Shown here: positions 1-6,718 of the stretch, one piece after another
Layout of the letters: each line of letters begins with the position of its first letter
Position numbering within the stretch: the first letter of the stretch is position 1
Origin: Methanothrix sp.
GTDB lineage: Archaea; Halobacteriota; Methanosarcinia; Methanotrichales; Methanotrichaceae
Direction of reading: 5' to 3'
DNA: 12,410 bases
Assembly (NCBI GenBank): GCA_028708055.1
Contig: JAQVZT010000051.1
Coordinates: 1 to 12,410, forward strand
Notes under the pieces: generated by a model
The model's database searches: none
Told to the model about the DNA's origin: nothing
What the model saw: the letters and a program-made list of their open reading frames with translations, nothing else
Position numbers and translations under genes: made by a program

Positions 1-1425
1 GGCGGTCTGGTCCACATCATGCTGGTACTGGCCCACGCCGATGGCTTTGGGCTCGACCTTGACCAGCTCTGCCAGCGGATCCATGAGCCTGCGTCCGATG
101 GAAACCGTGCCCCTCACGGTGGCATCCTCCTGGGGAAACTCCTGCCGGGCAGCTTCCGAAGTGGAATAAACCGAAGCTCCGGATTCATTGACCATGATGA
201 TAGGCGGCTGTAGCCTCAGGCTCTGCAGGAATGCTTGCGTCTCTCTGCCTGCCGTTCCGTTGCCAACGGCGATTATCTCGATGCCGTTCTTTTTGCATAA
301 CGCCCTCACGAGATCCGCGGCTTCTTCTCTCTTCTCGCCAGGATCATGAGGATAAATCACATGGCTCTCCTGCAATCTGCCCAGACGATCGAGCACTGCC
401 AGCTTGCATCCCGTCCGCAGCCCTGGGTCGACGGCCAGGACGCATTTCTGGCCGAGAGGAGGCTCCAGGAGTACCTGGCGTAGATTTTCAGAAAAGACCT
501 CGATGGCCTTCTCCTCGGCACGGGCGCGAGCTGCGGCCAGTGCCTCGTTTTCCATTGATGGTGCCAGGAGCCGCCGGTAGCAGTCTTCTGCCGCCTGCAT
601 CACCTGGCCTGAAGCCGGACCTTCCCCTGTTACAAATAGCTCCTCCAGGATCGCCTGGCCGTCTTCTTCTGCCGGAGAGACATGCAGGCTGAGGGCGCCG
701 GCCCGTGCTCCTCGCAGCATGGCGAGCAGCCTGTGCGGGCTTATCCTGGAGATGGGCTCAGAGTGGTCAATGTAATCCCTGAATTTGCCATCGTCCTTGC
801 TGTCGTCCTTGCCATCAGCGGAAACTTTCTTCCCGGCTGAAGCTGCCGATCTTATCGCAGCCTGCGACTGAAAGAGAGCCCTCATCCGCAGCCGTGCTTC
901 TCCGTCCTCGCTCATCCATTCGGCCATGATGTCTCTTGCCCCCGCCAGGGCCTCTTCCGGAGAGGCGACGCCTTTCTCTTCATCTACGAAGGATAATGCC
1001 AGCTCTTCCGGATCCTGGCTGCGATTCTTTTGAGCAAAGATCCTTTTTGCGAGAGGCTCCAGGCCGCGTTCTCTGGCCACGGAAGCCCTGGTCTTCCTCC
1101 TGGGCCGGTAGGGCAGGTAGATGTCCTCCAGACCGGCCAGAGTGTCGGCTGCCCCAACCCTCATCTGCAGATCCGGTGTGAGCAGATCTCTTTTGGCCAG
1201 AGAATTCAAAATCGAATCCCGCCGCTCTTCAAGCTGGCGATTCTTGTGGAGATTGTCGCGAATCCTGGAGATTGCCACCTCATCCAGATTTCCTGTGGCC
1301 TCTTTTCGGTACCTGGCAATGAATGGAATCGTAGCTCCGCCATCCAGCAGCTCCACGGTCGCGGAAATCTCCTTCTCGCCGAGGGATAGCTGCCGGGCCA
1401 GCTTTTTTATCTGAGCGTCGGACAT
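1..1425 (-). CDS. tex: Tex transcription accessory protein, 3' end outside window
   Basis: Reading the minus strand from an ATG at 1425 gives an uninterrupted 475-residue frame that runs off the window at base 1, so the C-terminal part is missing. Residues 1-190 form the helical Tex N-terminal domain (starts MSDAQIKKLA, with PFIARYRKEATG near residue 34). Residues about 326-455 form the YqgF/RuvC-like domain, with VDPG at 332-335 and NESGASVYS further on. The last residues (GVGQYQHDV, 463-471) enter the helix-hairpin-helix part. The C-terminal S1 RNA-binding domain expected in the roughly 750-residue family lies outside. Tex proteins bind nucleic acid and affect transcription; the exact role in archaea is not established. 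An AAGGATGA sequence about 10 bases upstream supports this start. The gene follows the ubiquitin-fusion gene on the same strand with an 89-base gap. Confidence 0.93.
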   Translation of the reverse strand, partial: MSDAQIKKLARQLSLGEKEISATVELLDGGATIPFIARYRKEATGNLDEVAISRIRDNLHKNRQLEERRDSILNSLAKRDLLTPDLQMRVGAADTLAGLEDIYLPYRPRRKTRASVARERGLEPLAKRIFAQKNRSQDPEELALSFVDEEKGVASPEEALAGARDIMAEWMSEDGEARLRMRALFQSQAAIRSAASAGKKVSADGKDDSKDDGKFRDYIDHSEPISRISPHRLLAMLRGARAGALSLHVSPAEEDGQAILEELFVTGEGPASGQVMQAAEDCYRRLLAPSMENEALAAARARAEEKAIEVFSENLRQVLLEPPLGQKCVLAVDPGLRTGCKLAVLDRLGRLQESHVIYPHDPGEKREEAADLVRALCKKNGIEIIAVGNGTAGRETQAFLQSLRLQPPIIMVNESGASVYSTSEAARQEFPQEDATVRGTVSIGRRLMDPLAELVKVEPKAIGVGQYQHDVDQTA

Positions 1426-1486
1426 ATCGCATTCATCCTTGCAGTCGATGTATTTTATTCCATCTAAGAACTGCCTCAAGAAGACG

Positions 1487-1492
1487 AAAAAA
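1487..1492 (-). terminator. T-tract after the ubiquitin-fusion gene
   Basis: A run of six T on the minus strand lies about 22 bases past the stop codon of the gene at 1515-2531. Archaeal RNA polymerase commonly stops at such T-runs. There is no clear hairpin, so the call is weak, and read-through into tex is possible. Confidence 0.3.
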
Positions 1493-1514
1493 TGATTAGA
1501 GCTTCAGCTGCAAT

Positions 1515-1745
1515 TCACATGCATGGCAGCCAGTCAACGCTGATGGCTCCGCAGGTGGAGTTGCCCCAGAGCTGAATAAACTTCTCGATGGAGAAGACGC
1601 CGGTCAGGTCCTCGACAGATCTGCCGTACTCTGCATGGCGGCCCTTGAGCTGATTATCAGCCTCAGGATCGCGGGAGATCCAGCCGATATGGGCCACGCC
1701 GATGACATTGCTGTTCAGGTTGGCCTCCAGAACGCCGGTACAGCA
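1515..1745. repeat. Near-duplicate of 2716-2946 (3' ends of tandem paralogs)
   Basis: By eye, the roughly 230 bases starting at each stop codon align without gaps at about 88% identity (about 28 mismatches). They encode nearly identical C-termini. Upstream of this block the two genes diverge more, with several insertions and deletions. This fits a tandem gene duplication in which the 3' part stayed similar through recent origin, strong constraint or gene conversion. Confidence 0.85.
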
Positions 1746-2531
1746 AGGCTGACAAGACATTTCGGTGAGATCCGCAGCCTGATCGACGGTCGCATACCCC
1801 CTTGTCTTGACCTCTGTTGTCTTTTGCAGATGCTCGGAGTGAGTGTACATTTCTGTCAAGACTGCGCCGATTCTGTAGTTCTGGACGCATAGCTTTTCGA
1901 GCCACTTCTGATCGTATTGACCTGTCTGGTAAGATACCGGCATATATTCGAACTCCGCGTCCTTAGTGAAGTTGATGTAATCCATTGGGCAGCTAATGTT
2001 GTTATATGTGCAACCGCTGGGCAAAGGATCTCCGCCTATATCCAGCTGTCTCTCGGCTTCAAGCTCGTTTATTTCAGTAATAATGTTACCGGTTCCCGAT
2101 TCCTTCTCTGCAAGTTTCTCACCATTAAAGCCTTGTTGTGTCGAAACAATGATTTCCAAGGCTCTGTATCCCACACCCTTGATAGATGTCTTTTCGTACA
2201 TATAGCAGCTACTGCCAGACGTTTTCTGGTTTTTTTGCTCATCTTTTAAAACCAGTTGAAGGGTTGAATCCTTTTTAATGTTATAATCTTCCAACGTTCG
2301 GCCATCTTCAAGTTCTTTGCCGGCGAAAAACAAATGCATCTGGTCCGGTGGGATCCCCTCTTTATCCTGGATCTTTGCCTTGATTTGATCGATGGTATCA
2401 TTGGGTTCTACATCTAATTCAATGGACTTGCCAGCAATTGTCTTTACAAATATCTGCATTGCCATTGAATCGTTTGTGCATCCGAATAGAATAATGCTCA
2501 CCAGCAATAGACCGATTAACCTCCTTGCCAA
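1515..2531 (-). CDS. Exported lipoprotein-like protein: ubiquitin domain fused to a methanogen extracellular domain
   Basis: The 338-residue protein has three parts. Residues 1-18 form a signal peptide with a positively charged start and a hydrophobic core ending in a lipobox-like LFGC (Cys18), which suggests membrane anchoring outside the cell. Residues 25-96 are a ubiquitin domain: 54 of 71 positions match human ubiquitin, Lys 6, 11, 27, 29, 33, 48 and 63 are all present, and GIPPDQ and FAGKELEDGRTL are kept. The domain continues as KDEQKNQK in place of Leu-Arg-Gly-Gly. Residues 110-338 are the same domain as in the neighbour at 2716-3570 (YMYEK at 110-114, C-terminal LPCM), with sequons NIS, NFT and NST that could be N-glycosylated. 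The start is a TTG with GGAGG eight bases upstream; starting later at Met23 or Met25 would remove the export signal. The function is unknown. Without a diglycine it cannot be conjugated in the normal way. Confidence 0.93.
   Translation of the reverse strand: MARRLIGLLLVSIILFGCTNDSMAMQIFVKTIAGKSIELDVEPNDTIDQIKAKIQDKEGIPPDQMHLFFAGKELEDGRTLEDYNIKKDSTLQLVLKDEQKNQKTSGSSCYMYEKTSIKGVGYRALEIIVSTQQGFNGEKLAEKESGTGNIITEINELEAERQLDIGGDPLPSGCTYNNISCPMDYINFTKDAEFEYMPVSYQTGQYDQKWLEKLCVQNYRIGAVLTEMYTHSEHLQKTTEVKTRGYATVDQAADLTEMSCQPCCTGVLEANLNSNVIGVAHIGWISRDPEADNQLKGRHAEYGRSVEDLTGVFSIEKFIQLWGNSTCGAISVDWLPCM
2244..2459 (-). other. Ubiquitin domain coding segment
   Basis: This encodes residues 25-96 of the fusion, equal to ubiquitin positions 1-72. 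Changes from human ubiquitin within 1-71, in ubiquitin numbering: L8I, T9A, T12S, T14E, E16D, S20N, E24D, N25Q, V26I, Q41M, R42H, I44F, Q49E, S57E, Q62K, E64D, H68Q. After that come R72K and the unrelated tail DEQK where LRGG would be. The I44 surface patch is therefore kept in character (I8, F44, V70). R42 and R72, which E1 recognises in eukaryotes, are altered. A hand count gives about 39% GC for 2221-2460, against about 57% for 1561-1680 of the same gene. Confidence 0.95.
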
Positions 2532-2539
2532 TAACCTTC

Positions 2540-2544
2540 CCTCC
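2540..2544 (-). promoter_or_regulatory. Strong ribosome binding site fixing a TTG start
   Basis: GGAGG followed by an 8-base spacer and TTG at 2531. It decides the start of the ubiquitin-fusion gene and so places the signal peptide in the product. The neighbouring paralog has the same arrangement (GGAGG at 3578-3582, 7-base spacer, TTG at 3570). Confidence 0.7.
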
Positions 2545-2618
2545 GGTATTGTGCCAAATTGTCCTTGAGATCATTGGCACCTATGTCAAGATTGTCGTAA
2601 GTTCTATATATATATGTT

Positions 2619-2629
2619 GATATTTAAAC
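2619..2629 (-). promoter_or_regulatory. Putative TATA box of the ubiquitin-fusion gene
   Basis: The minus strand reads GTTTAAATATC. The identical 11-mer occurs upstream of the paralog at 3615-3625, which suggests a duplicated promoter. With the usual archaeal spacing of about 25 bases, the transcript would begin near 2598 and have a leader of about 65 bases. A TA-repeat (2606-2615) lies between box and gene. Confidence 0.5.
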
Positions 2630-2688
2630 ATTCGTAACCAAACGCTCTGCATGAAATGCTAATCATCTGCATCATAAAGTTGGGCAAT

Positions 2689-2695
2689 AAAAAAA
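2689..2695 (-). terminator. T-tract after the paralog gene
   Basis: A run of seven T on the minus strand lies 21 bases past the stop of the gene at 2716-3570, flanked by two CCAACTTT copies. It is a plausible archaeal T-run terminator separating the two paralogs, which also have separate TATA-like boxes. Confidence 0.4.
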
Positions 2696-2715
2696 GTTGG
2701 AGATTCTATTTCTAT

Positions 2716-3570
2716 TCACACGCATGGCAGCCAGTCAACGCTGATGGCTCCGCAGGTGGAGTTGCCCCAGAGCTGTATGAACTTCTCGATTGAGAAGACC
2801 CCTGTCAGGTCCTCGACGGATCTGCCGTATTCGGCATGCCTTCCCTTGAGCTGCGGGTCTGCTTCTGGATCGCGGGAGATCCAGCCGATGTGAGCCACGC
2901 CGATGACATTGCTGTTCAGATTGGCTTCCAGGACCCCAGTGCAACATGGAGGGCAGCTTCCAAAGAATATGCCGTTGTTAGGAGCCGGTTCGATAGTAAC
3001 CCGCAGGAATTCATCGGTGCCATATCCTCTGGTCTTGACCTCGGTGGTCTTCTGCAGGTGCTCAGCATGGGTGTACATCTCGGTCAGCACGGCGCCGATC
3101 CTGTAGTTCTGAACGCACAGCTTCTCGACCCACTTCTGGTCATAAGTTCCGGTCTGGTAAGAGACTGGCATATACTCGAACTCAGCCTCCTTTGTGAAGT
3201 TGACATAATCCATCGGGCACAGGGTGCCGGTTGGCCACATGCATTGTGTTCGCAGAAATCCAATTGGAACCCAGGATCCAATAGGCAAATCAAAACCGTT
3301 AGGCACAGCATTTCCTCCATTTGTAAAGCCTTTGAATCTCTCCAGCTGCCTCTCAGCCTCCAGCTCGGTTCTCTCGGTGATGACGTTGCCTGATCCGGAC
3401 TCCTTCTCGACAAGCTTCTGGCCGTTAAAGCCCGTTTGGGTAGATACTATCATTTCAACGTTCTTGTAGCCGACACCTTTAACAGATGCCTTTTCATACA
3501 TGTAATTGGCAGATGCTGCCATGCCGATCAATGAAGCTGCAAGTGCTGCCAAAACCAGGATTTTTCTCAA
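2716..3570 (-). CDS. Exported protein, unfused paralog of the ubiquitin-fusion protein
   Basis: The 284-residue protein has a classical signal peptide (residues 1-21, probable cleavage ASA/NY) followed directly by the YMYEK domain. Its last 68 residues differ from the ubiquitin-fusion protein at only two positions (N to P in the ADNQ segment and the final residue). The middle differs by loop insertions, such as the stretch around residues 97-125. Sequons NFT and NST and a CPPCC cysteine cluster suggest an extracytoplasmic, possibly glycosylated and disulfide-bonded protein. I do not recognise a named family. A surface or sheath component of the methanogen is conceivable but is only a guess. 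The start is TTG, supported by GGAGG seven bases upstream and a well-formed signal peptide. It has its own TATA-like box and probably forms a separate transcript. Confidence 0.9.
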   Translation of the reverse strand: MRKILVLAALAASLIGMAASANYMYEKASVKGVGYKNVEMIVSTQTGFNGQKLVEKESGSGNVITERTELEAERQLERFKGFTNGGNAVPNGFDLPIGSWVPIGFLRTQCMWPTGTLCPMDYVNFTKEAEFEYMPVSYQTGTYDQKWVEKLCVQNYRIGAVLTEMYTHAEHLQKTTEVKTRGYGTDEFLRVTIEPAPNNGIFFGSCPPCCTGVLEANLNSNVIGVAHIGWISRDPEADPQLKGRHAEYGRSVEDLTGVFSIEKFIQLWGNSTCGAISVDWLPCV

Positions 3571-3838
3571 TCGATTCCCTCCTTAAATGCCTATCACTAG
3601 GTATTGTATTTATCGATATTTAAACGTTAAGAATTGAAGTCCATGAGTGCAGTCCCGGAACACTTGAATATATATATCCATCACTGGTGCAAAGAAGAGA
3701 AGAACAAAACTGCAAAGCCAACTCCTGGAAAAATCGTATAACTAATTCGATAGAAAACCATTGATCAGAACACCGAATACATCGCAAAATATATCGAAAA
3801 ATCGGCAGTAGATCATGACGCTAATCAAGATGCACGGG
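3571..3838. other. Gene-free stretch between the paralog and secD
   Basis: No convincing coding region is seen on either strand; all frames are short and lack a ribosome binding site. It is AT-rich and holds the promoter of the paralog on the right side of its start, a second TATATATAT tract at about 3669-3678, and further downstream simple A-rich sequence with repeated ATCG-type words (about 3775-3810). I see no RNA gene or mobile element in it. Confidence 0.5.
3615..3625 (-). promoter_or_regulatory. Putative TATA box of the unfused paralog
   Basis: The minus strand reads GTTTAAATATC, identical to the box at 2619-2629. Here it lies 45 bases before the TTG start, predicting a leader of about 24 bases that still contains the GGAGG site. 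Confidence 0.55.
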
Positions 3839-3880
3839 AAAAAATAGAATATGTCCTGCAAGGTTTTCTCACCCTGCAGG
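3839..3880 (-). terminator. Hairpin plus T-run after secD
   Basis: On the minus strand, 18 bases past the secD stop, CCTGCA (3875-3880) pairs with TGCAGG (3855-3860). An inner GGT/ACC extends the stem. A T-run follows at 3839-3844. The plus strand also has a T-run after the same hairpin (3885-3890), so the element could act in both directions. Confidence 0.55.
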
Positions 3881-3897
3881 CATCCTTTTTTGGATCT

Positions 3898-5580
3898 CTA
3901 GTTTGTGGCCAGTATGTGCCCGATGATCCTGCCGTAAGCAGGCCTCGCTATTAGCGTTCCCAGAATCACACCCAGGATGATGATAAGCGCAAATCCGGTA
4001 AGCGAGCCAAAGCCCATGACCAGCAACGGCAGCATGGCTACGACGGTTGTTGCCGCCGCTCCCATGATGATCACGAACGCTCTAGACAGCCGGGCCAGAT
4101 AGACCTTGCTGCTGGTGGCGGCGACCTTGCCCACCCCCGCCTTCTCCGCGGCTTCTGCCGCCCTCTCCTTGATGGTGCGATCGGCAGACGATGCCACAGC
4201 CTCTCCGCCCTTCAAGAGCTCATCGGTGATGATTACCAGCTGATCCACGCCCGTGCCTATCACCATGATGATACCGGCAAGGCTGGCCAGATCAAGCTGC
4301 CAGCCGGCCAAAGCCCAGACGCCCAGCATCATCACAACCTCAGAGAATGAGGTGGTGACCATTGGCAGGACGATCCTCCTCTCCCGGTAGCGATAGAATA
4401 TCATTCCCGCTACCGCCAGAAGGGCAATCAAACCGGCGATGACCATCTGGATCTTAAACTGCTTGCCCAGAGCTGCCGAGACCTGGCCTGATCCCACGAC
4501 CTCGATATTGACCGGCAGAGCGCCCTCACGCAGATGGATGTAAAGCTCTTTAGCCTTGGCTGAGCCCGCATCTCCTCCGCCCACGGTCGCCTGCATGCTT
4601 CGAGAGGGAGCCTTCTGAAGGCTGCTGGCCAGCTCAGGGGCAAGCGGCGCGGAAAAGATCTCATCCTTATCCAGGTACATGGATACGTAATGATCCTCGG
4701 GCCTCTTGGTTGCGCCGGCATCTATTGCCGCCTTCTGGAAGGTCAGAGCTCCTTCTTCAGACAGGACAAAGGGAACACCCCATCCTCCATTGCGTTCTCC
4801 CTGGGGGATGTCCACCGACTCCACGGCATCTCCGTAGAGCACATGCATGCTCTCGTTGTTCTCGGTTTGGATTCTTATCTCGAACTTGCCGGGCTTGCCC
4901 ACTACATCCTGGGCTGTGGCCACATCCATTCCAGCCAGATCGATGAGGATGTACTTGTTATCGACTACTCTAACCTTTATATCCTGAAGGCCCAGCCGAT
5001 TGAGCTTGGAGTCGAGTACTTTCTTGGTCTCGTCCACGGTCTCCTTAGACACGCCCATCACAAATGCGTCCTCGCCTGCGGGAACCTTTCCGCCCACTGG
5101 GGCGAGGAGAGCATCGAGCGACTGCCGGGTGACATTGGTCCGGATCTCATAGCGGACCGGCACGACATCCACATTTAGCTGGACATCGGCATCCAGATTC
5201 TTCTTAAGGTAATTGATGACGATCGTCTCGGGAGCAGCTACTATTGTGACCTTGGTGCTGTTTTCTCCTTTCGCGATCTTGGAGCCCATGTAGCCTAGGT
5301 CATCAGCAAATGCCGAATCTACTGTGCCCGGAACGGTGACCACATAGCTCTGTCCGTGCTTCTCTACAGAGGAGGCATTGAACTGGTACTCCAGAATCTT
5401 CTCAGGAGAGACATCAATCTGGGCTTCTGCGCCCTGCAATTGAAGTTGCAGATACGAGCCGCCCTCCAGGTCCAGACCGAACTTCAGGCCGAAAAAGCCG
5501 ATGCAGATGATGGCAACCGCCACAACCGCAGCGTACAGGACGACCCTTCGGTCTTTGGACAATTCCTCAAAAAGGTTCAT
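3898..5580 (-). CDS. secD: Protein translocase subunit SecD
   Basis: SecD works with SecF as an accessory membrane complex of the Sec translocon. It helps late steps of protein export and, in bacteria, uses the proton gradient; archaea have it without SecA. The 560-residue protein shows TM1 at about 13-32 and the signature GLDLEGG at 35-41. A large extracytoplasmic region follows to about 375. Five more membrane segments include GTGVDQ at about 442-447 with TDELL after it. The final segments end in LGTLIARP. Its ATG overlaps the secF stop as ATGA, so the two are translationally coupled in the usual archaeal order secF-secD. A hairpin terminator follows. The length and domain order are complete. 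Confidence 0.96.
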   Translation of the reverse strand: MNLFEELSKDRRVVLYAAVVAVAIICIGFFGLKFGLDLEGGSYLQLQLQGAEAQIDVSPEKILEYQFNASSVEKHGQSYVVTVPGTVDSAFADDLGYMGSKIAKGENSTKVTIVAAPETIVINYLKKNLDADVQLNVDVVPVRYEIRTNVTRQSLDALLAPVGGKVPAGEDAFVMGVSKETVDETKKVLDSKLNRLGLQDIKVRVVDNKYILIDLAGMDVATAQDVVGKPGKFEIRIQTENNESMHVLYGDAVESVDIPQGERNGGWGVPFVLSEEGALTFQKAAIDAGATKRPEDHYVSMYLDKDEIFSAPLAPELASSLQKAPSRSMQATVGGGDAGSAKAKELYIHLREGALPVNIEVVGSGQVSAALGKQFKIQMVIAGLIALLAVAGMIFYRYRERRIVLPMVTTSFSEVVMMLGVWALAGWQLDLASLAGIIMVIGTGVDQLVIITDELLKGGEAVASSADRTIKERAAEAAEKAGVGKVAATSSKVYLARLSRAFVIIMGAAATTVVAMLPLLVMGFGSLTGFALIIILGVILGTLIARPAYGRIIGHILATN

Positions 5581-6467
5581 CTCTTCTGCCCCCTGACTGC
5601 CTTCTTGGGCCTATTCAGATACCATCTCAGCCCCTGGGCATTGGTTACCCAGGTGTTGAATACGTCCGCCGCCAGCCCGAATATCAGTACAGTAGACATA
5701 TCAGCGATGATGTCCATTCTGGTAAATGACGGCACTATAAAGTAAAGGAAATTTGAGACTATGATCAGAGCGATTACCGCACAGATCGTGGTTCCGGCCA
5801 TTGTGAGGCCTGTTCCCATTGCTCCAATGATCTTCTCTTCCACGCTGCCCTTGCGCTTCAGAACTCTCATGGATAGCAGGATATCGGTATCTACAGAGTA
5901 GCCGATCAGCATGAGAAGAGCTGCTACCGTCCCCAGCGAGAGCTGCACGCCGGTCAGATTCATGGAAGCGGCTGCAGTTATTATGTCAGCCAGCGCACTG
6001 ACCACCACCAGCAGTGAGACGATTGGCTCCCTGAAGACCAGGAAGACCACTATAGCCATCAACAGGAACGAAAGAGGAAGGTACCTGACGACCTGATCCT
6101 GAAGCTCTTTGCTGTAAATCGGTCCTATGTGCCTGATCTCCGGACCATCGAAATTTGTGTTGGCCAGCTTGACAAGATCGGCATACTGAGAGTCGCTCAT
6201 GGGGCCGAATTGGAGCATATATCTGCCGCCGATGTTTCTTATATCCACCAGAGGATAAGCGTCAAACTGCCCAGCAACTTGTTCTTCCGATGATGTGGAC
6301 GGCACTGTGACGAGAGTGCCTCCCGTAAACTCTATCCCCAGCTTCACAGGCGAGCCTGTGGCAAAATAGGTCACGCCCAAGCTGATAAACGCCAATATTA
6401 TGATAGCGATAGGAATCAGCATTATCTGCTTGGGTGGGTACTTAGAAACGATGTCCTCCAATTCCAT
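5577..6467 (-). CDS. secF: Protein translocase subunit SecF
   Basis: Partner of SecD in the export-assisting membrane complex. The 296 residues contain TM1 (about 15-37), the family motif FTGGT at 47-51, and an extracytoplasmic domain to about 128. Five further membrane segments carry IGYSVDTD near 188-195, the SecF counterpart of the conserved TM4 motif. The basic tail ends RPKKAVRGQKR. The ATG start at 6467 is preceded by GAGGAGAAATAAC, a good ribosome binding site. The gene is first of a two-gene operon. The 250 bases upstream hold an unusual 11-bp repeat tract and probably the promoter. Confidence 0.96.
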   Translation of the reverse strand: MELEDIVSKYPPKQIMLIPIAIIILAFISLGVTYFATGSPVKLGIEFTGGTLVTVPSTSSEEQVAGQFDAYPLVDIRNIGGRYMLQFGPMSDSQYADLVKLANTNFDGPEIRHIGPIYSKELQDQVVRYLPLSFLLMAIVVFLVFREPIVSLLVVVSALADIITAAASMNLTGVQLSLGTVAALLMLIGYSVDTDILLSMRVLKRKGSVEEKIIGAMGTGLTMAGTTICAVIALIIVSNFLYFIVPSFTRMDIIADMSTVLIFGLAADVFNTWVTNAQGLRWYLNRPKKAVRGQKR

Positions 6468-6551
6468 GTTATTTCTCCTCGATCTCTCTCTCGGTTAATC
6501 CCACCACGTGAATATTAATCTGCGAATATGCTTGCATTGCTAATGCTCTTT

Positions 6552-6676
6552 CATTGCGGATACGTTGCGGATGAGTCGCTTACGCATTGCGGATGAATCC
6601 TTATGAGTTGCTTATGAGTTGCTTATGCGATACTTATGCGATACTTATGCGTGACTTGTGCATTGCTTGATGATAT
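6552..6676. repeat. 11-bp periodic degenerate tandem repeat
   Basis: Two related sub-arrays lie between hps-rraA and secF. From 6552, units such as CATTGCGGATA, CGTTGCGGATG and (at 6585) CATTGCGGATG recur in an 11-base register. After a shift, seven consecutive 11-mers run from 6600 to 6676: CTTATGAGTTG twice, CTTATGCGATA twice, CTTATGCGTGA, CTTGTGCATTG and CTTGATGATAT. The pairs of identical units indicate recent duplication. Nothing in the tract is coding. The period is close to one helical turn, so a regulatory protein could bind one face, but slippage alone would also explain it. Confidence 0.8.
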
Positions 6677-6718
6677 TGCGCCTTCATAAGAATATTTCAA
6701 TCTATTTACGGCTTGTCA

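Noticed and set aside
231..1414. Several open frames on the plus strand (e.g. 231-692, 1030-1389)
   Set aside because: They lie antisense to the clear Tex coding frame, are rich in Arg/Pro/Ser typical of shadow frames, and resemble no protein family.
2244..2459. Eukaryotic contamination as the source of the ubiquitin sequence
   Set aside because: The segment is in frame with an archaeal signal peptide and with a domain duplicated in the adjacent gene, it has 17 substitutions from human ubiquitin, lacks the tail, and shows no intron.
2606..2615. TA-repeats (also near 3669-3678) as a replication origin or AT-rich unwinding element
   Set aside because: They are short, with no origin-recognition-box repeats and no orc1/cdc6 gene nearby; promoter context explains them better.
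2836..3393. A 185-codon open frame on the plus strand
   Set aside because: It mirrors the paralog gene on the minus strand, which has a signal peptide, a binding site and a near-identical copy next door. The matching plus-strand frame at 1635-1892 is likewise a by-product.
3898..6467. A dedicated export system for the ubiquitin fusion
   Set aside because: secF-secD are general housekeeping genes with their own terminator and spacer; nearness alone is no evidence.
6552..6676. CRISPR array
   Set aside because: The units are 11 bases, contiguous and without spacers; no cas gene is present.
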